From positions 1-34,497 of the forward strand of contig ONBR01000027.1 in assembly GCA_900316105.1 (NCBI GenBank): a stretch of 34,497 nucleotides of DNA, in the 5' to 3' direction. Source of the stretch: an uncultured Olsenella sp. (GTDB lineage: Bacteria; Actinomycetota; Coriobacteriia; Coriobacteriales; Atopobiaceae). Of this stretch, positions 32,504 through 34,497 are shown piece after piece. The first letter of the stretch is position 1; every line of letters begins with the position of its first letter. Position numbers and translations under genes: made by a program. The notes under the pieces are model-generated. The model saw only the letters and a program-made list of their open reading frames with translations, made no database searches and was not told where the DNA came from.

Positions 32504-32622
32504 CCTTGGTCCCTACGCTGGCATTACCCAGGTCAGGTGTGAGCGGCACCTTGTCCGTGTGCCACCCCGGGTCGAATCCGCACTGGGATTCTTCTCAGCC
32601 GACGTGCGTCAGCTCCCCGCAA
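32504..32622 (-). promoter_or_regulatory. TPP riboswitch (Thi box)
   Basis: On the minus strand: GGGGAGC, a TGACG/CGTC stem, then GCTGAGA (pyrimidine-sensing loop), a long P3 arm, ACCTGACCTGGGTAATGCC, and AGCGTAGGGA. These are the classic thi-box elements in order, and the ACCTGA...GCCAGCGTAGGGA part matches the consensus nearly base for base. It controls the ykoF-like/thiX/thiY/thiZ operon through the terminator at 32446-32484. Confidence 0.97.
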
Positions 32623-32631
32623 TTCCGTTGC

Positions 32632-32660
32632 AGTATAGAACATGCTGGGCAAATGGCCAA
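32632..32660 (-). promoter_or_regulatory. promoter of the thi operon
   Basis: TTGGCC (32655-32660), a 17-base spacer and TATACT (32632-32637) on the minus strand. Transcription should start near 32625, just before the riboswitch. Confidence 0.75.
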
Positions 32661-32704
32661 TACAAGTCTGGCTCCATTGCGCTATAGCAAGAGAAGAGCA
32701 GACC

Positions 32705-33091
32705 CTACACCAGATAGCGCTCGCGCCAGCCGCGGCGATACTCCCTGGAGCCCTCCTTGATATCGGGGTAGTCCAGCTCCACGGTGCTCTGACCGTCCGG
32801 GGTAAAGGTGATAGTCATGACCGTCCAGCGCTCCTCCTCAGGAAGGGCCAGACGACGCTCGTCCAGAAGGTCGCAGATCTCGTCCAGGATGGTGTTGAGG
32901 TCCAGGTTGTGGGCAGGCGCCAAATCATAGCAGTCGGTATAGCTGCCGTCCTCCTCCTGGGCATAGAAGAGCGAGTTGAGGTAGTCCGTCTGGAACTCGC
33001 TGTACACGATGACCTTCTGCCAGGAATCCGGCAGGGCTCCACTCACGATCCGAAGGGCCTTCTTCTGAAAATCGTCATTCTGACTAGCCAT
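32705..33091 (-). CDS. YezG-like (immunity/antitoxin-type) protein
   Basis: 128 residues from ATG 33091 (GGAGGATGC site). It resembles the YezG/DUF600 family: LPDSWQKVIVYSEFQTDYLNSLFYAQEEDGSYTDCYDL, a central acidic helix (LNTILDEICDLLDERR), then WTVMTITFTPDGQSTVELDYPD and a C-terminal YRRGWRERYL. YezG partners with the YeeF LXG toxin in Bacillus, but orphan copies are common as extra immunity genes. No toxin gene is seen beside it. It is separated from the thi promoter by 44 bases on the same strand and has no obvious terminator. Confidence 0.65.
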   Translation of the reverse strand: MASQNDDFQKKALRIVSGALPDSWQKVIVYSEFQTDYLNSLFYAQEEDGSYTDCYDLAPAHNLDLNTILDEICDLLDERRLALPEEERWTVMTITFTPDGQSTVELDYPDIKEGSREYRRGWRERYLV

Positions 33092-33281
33092 GCATCCTCC
33101 GTTGGCCGAACCCAAGAGGCTGGATATGGCCACACGCAGGCCGAACCACGCCTCGCTTGTTTTTCTTACAGGGAAGTATGTACCCCTTTACAAAATTTGT
33201 AGCACACCACGGCTTCATACGCTCGCCCGTTGGGAATCATGTAGGCAATCATGACCAACACCAAGCAGAAAGAAGAAGCCC

Positions 33282-33794
33282 ATGGATTTCCTCACCCTGG
33301 CAAAGGAGCGCTACTCCTGCAAGAAGTTCAGCGACCAGAAGGTCCCAGAGGAGGCCCTGCAAAAGATTCTCGAGGCAGGGCGTCTGGCCCCGACGGCAAA
33401 GAATCTCCAAGAGCAGAAGGTCTACGTGCTCCAGTCCCCCGAATCCCTGGCAAAGTTCGACGCCGTCAGCCCCTGCCGCTATGGTGCCTCCACCGTCCTC
33501 ATGGTGACCTACGACAGCAAGAACGTCTTTACCTATCCTGGCGGCAAGCATGACTCCGGAGCCGAGGATGCGACCATCGTCGCCACGCACATGCTCCTCG
33601 CCGCAAAGGATCAGGGCGTCGACTCCTGCTGGATCAACTTCCTGGACCCCGAGAAGCTGGCCGAATCCTTTGGCCTTGCCGAAGGCGAGGTCGTCCTGAT
33701 GGCCCTGGACCTGGGCTATCCTGCCGAGGGTGCAAAGCCTCTGGCCAACCACGACAGTAGGAAGCCCCTCTCCCAGACCGTCGTGCGTCTCTAG
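33282..33794 (+). CDS. nitroreductase family protein
   Basis: 170 residues from ATG 33282 (AGAAGAAG site). FMN-binding fold: MDFLTLAKERYSCKKFSDQKVPEEALQKILEAGRLAPTAKNLQ has the Arg/Lys-Ser-x-Arg-like FMN phosphate pocket in the variant form RYSCKKF. AEDATIVATHMLLAAKDQGVDSCWI is the second conserved helix and LGYPAEGAK the last FMN loop. It is shorter than the 200-residue norm, as in many anaerobe members. The substrate is unknown. It is divergent from the YezG-like gene. Confidence 0.87.
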   Translation: MDFLTLAKERYSCKKFSDQKVPEEALQKILEAGRLAPTAKNLQEQKVYVLQSPESLAKFDAVSPCRYGASTVLMVTYDSKNVFTYPGGKHDSGAEDATIVATHMLLAAKDQGVDSCWINFLDPEKLAESFGLAEGEVVLMALDLGYPAEGAKPLANHDSRKPLSQTVVRL

Positions 33795-33843
33795 GCACTC
33801 CGGCCTCTGTGATTTTCAGACATTACCTCCTAGATGCCGATTG

Positions 33844-34344
33844 TCATTTGGAACCCTGGGCCGTCTGCGGAAGCGGGCGGCTTTTTGCCGAATAGGTATT
33901 TGCAACGATTCTGAAGACACTGGCCCCCTTTGCCATCTGGGGAGTTATCTGGAAGGAGCGACCAGTCTGGTGCTCCATGAGGACCTGGAGCGCATGGACC
34001 TTCTGGCTCGCATCCTCAATCAGGCTAATCTCTCCCCTTCCCATCACGGATGCATAGAAGAAGCCGTAGCTGCAAGGCAAGTCCGGTTCGTCGAAGGTGG
34101 TCTGAACCTCGCAGTCGAGCTCGAATCCCACACGCATGTCTGCCCGGACGAGATCGAGCTTGTGCCCCTTTTGCGCGCCATGCATGTAGAGGACGAGCCT
34201 TCCATTCGCAAGCTCGTAACCGTAGTGCAGCGGCACGACGTAGGGATAGCCTCCATCATTGAGCCCCACGTGCACGACCTTCGCCTCGTCCAAGATTTGG
34301 GCGATGCGATCTGGGTCGGTGACCTCCCTGTCCCTTCGAAGCAT
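33844..34344 (-). CDS. pyridoxamine 5'-phosphate oxidase-fold protein (NimA-like)
   Basis: 166 residues from ATG 34344 (GAAGGAAGG upstream). MLRRDREVTDPDRIAQILDEAKVVHVGLNDGGYPYVVPLHYGYE is characteristic of the split-barrel flavin proteins annotated as NimA or 5-nitroimidazole resistance reductases. LVLYMHGAQKGHKLDLVRADMRVGFELD and YASVMGRGEISLIED continue the fold. The activity depends on the member; the Nim group carries a conserved His, here in PLHYGYE. It faces the nitroreductase tail to tail across 49 bases. Confidence 0.87.
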   Translation of the reverse strand: MLRRDREVTDPDRIAQILDEAKVVHVGLNDGGYPYVVPLHYGYELANGRLVLYMHGAQKGHKLDLVRADMRVGFELDCEVQTTFDEPDLPCSYGFFYASVMGRGEISLIEDASQKVHALQVLMEHQTGRSFQITPQMAKGASVFRIVANTYSAKSRPLPQTAQGSK

Positions 34345-34426
34345 CTAGCCTTCCTTCTCTCTCCTACACCCTTTGGGACATCGATATCAGGAGCGACGGG
34401 GGGGTGCGGACGATTTCTTGGAGCGG

Positions 34427-34497
34427 CTATGCCGCGCCGGTGAGCGCTGCCCTCCTGTACTCCATGGGCGTCCTCCACCCCAGGGAGAGCTTCCTCC
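34427..34497 (-). mobile_element. C-terminal end of an IS3-family transposase (partial)
   Basis: Reading into the window on the minus strand the last 23 residues are RKLSLGWRTPMEYRRAALTG then AA and a TAG stop. The LSLGWxxPxEYRR ending is typical of IS3/IS150-group DDE transposases (OrfB). The rest lies beyond the window. The following bases, GTCCGCACCCCCCC on the minus strand (about 34400-34412), may belong to the terminal inverted repeat. Confidence 0.75.

Overview
The window is GC-rich bacterial chromosome, roughly 60 % G+C by eye. Strong Shine-Dalgarno sites, GTG and TTG starts, and the protein set (C69 dipeptidase, MacB-like fused ABC exporter, DapH-type lysine genes, Tat lipoproteins) suggest a Gram-positive actinobacterium. 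By general resemblance of the proteins this is probably class Coriobacteriia, Olsenella/Atopobiaceae-like. That assignment is inference; there is no rRNA or other taxonomic marker here.

Layout. 1-3738: partial membrane protein, YolD-like protein with a Y-family polymerase, DJ-1/PfpI protein, and a RAYT transposase bracketed by REP-like palindromes. 3739-9946: a 1127-residue fused ABC exporter divergent from an OatA-like acyltransferase and a gamma-carbonic-anhydrase-like protein. 10242-13701: a type I DAHP synthase broken into two overlapping pieces, a C69 dipeptidase and a hemolysin-III-like protein. 13945-18247: a Tat-exported coiled-coil NlpC/P60-like hydrolase divergent from a large secreted repeat protein, then a Crp/Fnr regulator. 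18548-22254: U32 peptidase-family protein, class II aldolase, and a membrane-anchored Ser-rich protein.

22361-29232 is a lysine/diaminopimelate region. It holds lysA-dapA-dapB-dapH on the minus strand behind a lysine riboswitch, a divergent M20 deacylase and a class I aminotransferase. Together these could complete the N-acetyl branch from aspartate semialdehyde to lysine. 29400-32660 is a thiamine-precursor uptake operon: thiamine-binding YkoF/MTH1187-like protein, permease, Tat lipoprotein and ATPase. Its leader is well resolved, with a promoter, a TPP riboswitch and a Rho-independent terminator. The right end has a YezG-like protein, a nitroreductase, a PNPOx-fold protein and the tail of an IS3-family transposase.

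The least ordinary material is between the genes. Five clusters of REP-like palindromes (core GTGCCTGGCAC) sit at or next to stop codons or Shine-Dalgarno sites, and the probable cognate RAYT is among them. A second, unrelated family of hairpins fills convergent intergenic spaces. Its loop core is conserved (GAGAATGTCTGAGCAC) and its 19-bp arms differ from copy to copy but stay complementary. There are also a 14-bp palindrome before the Crp/Fnr gene, an array of TCGTYG motifs spaced by 11 and 21 bp, and a paired GTGTAACAC site between lysA and the M20 gene.
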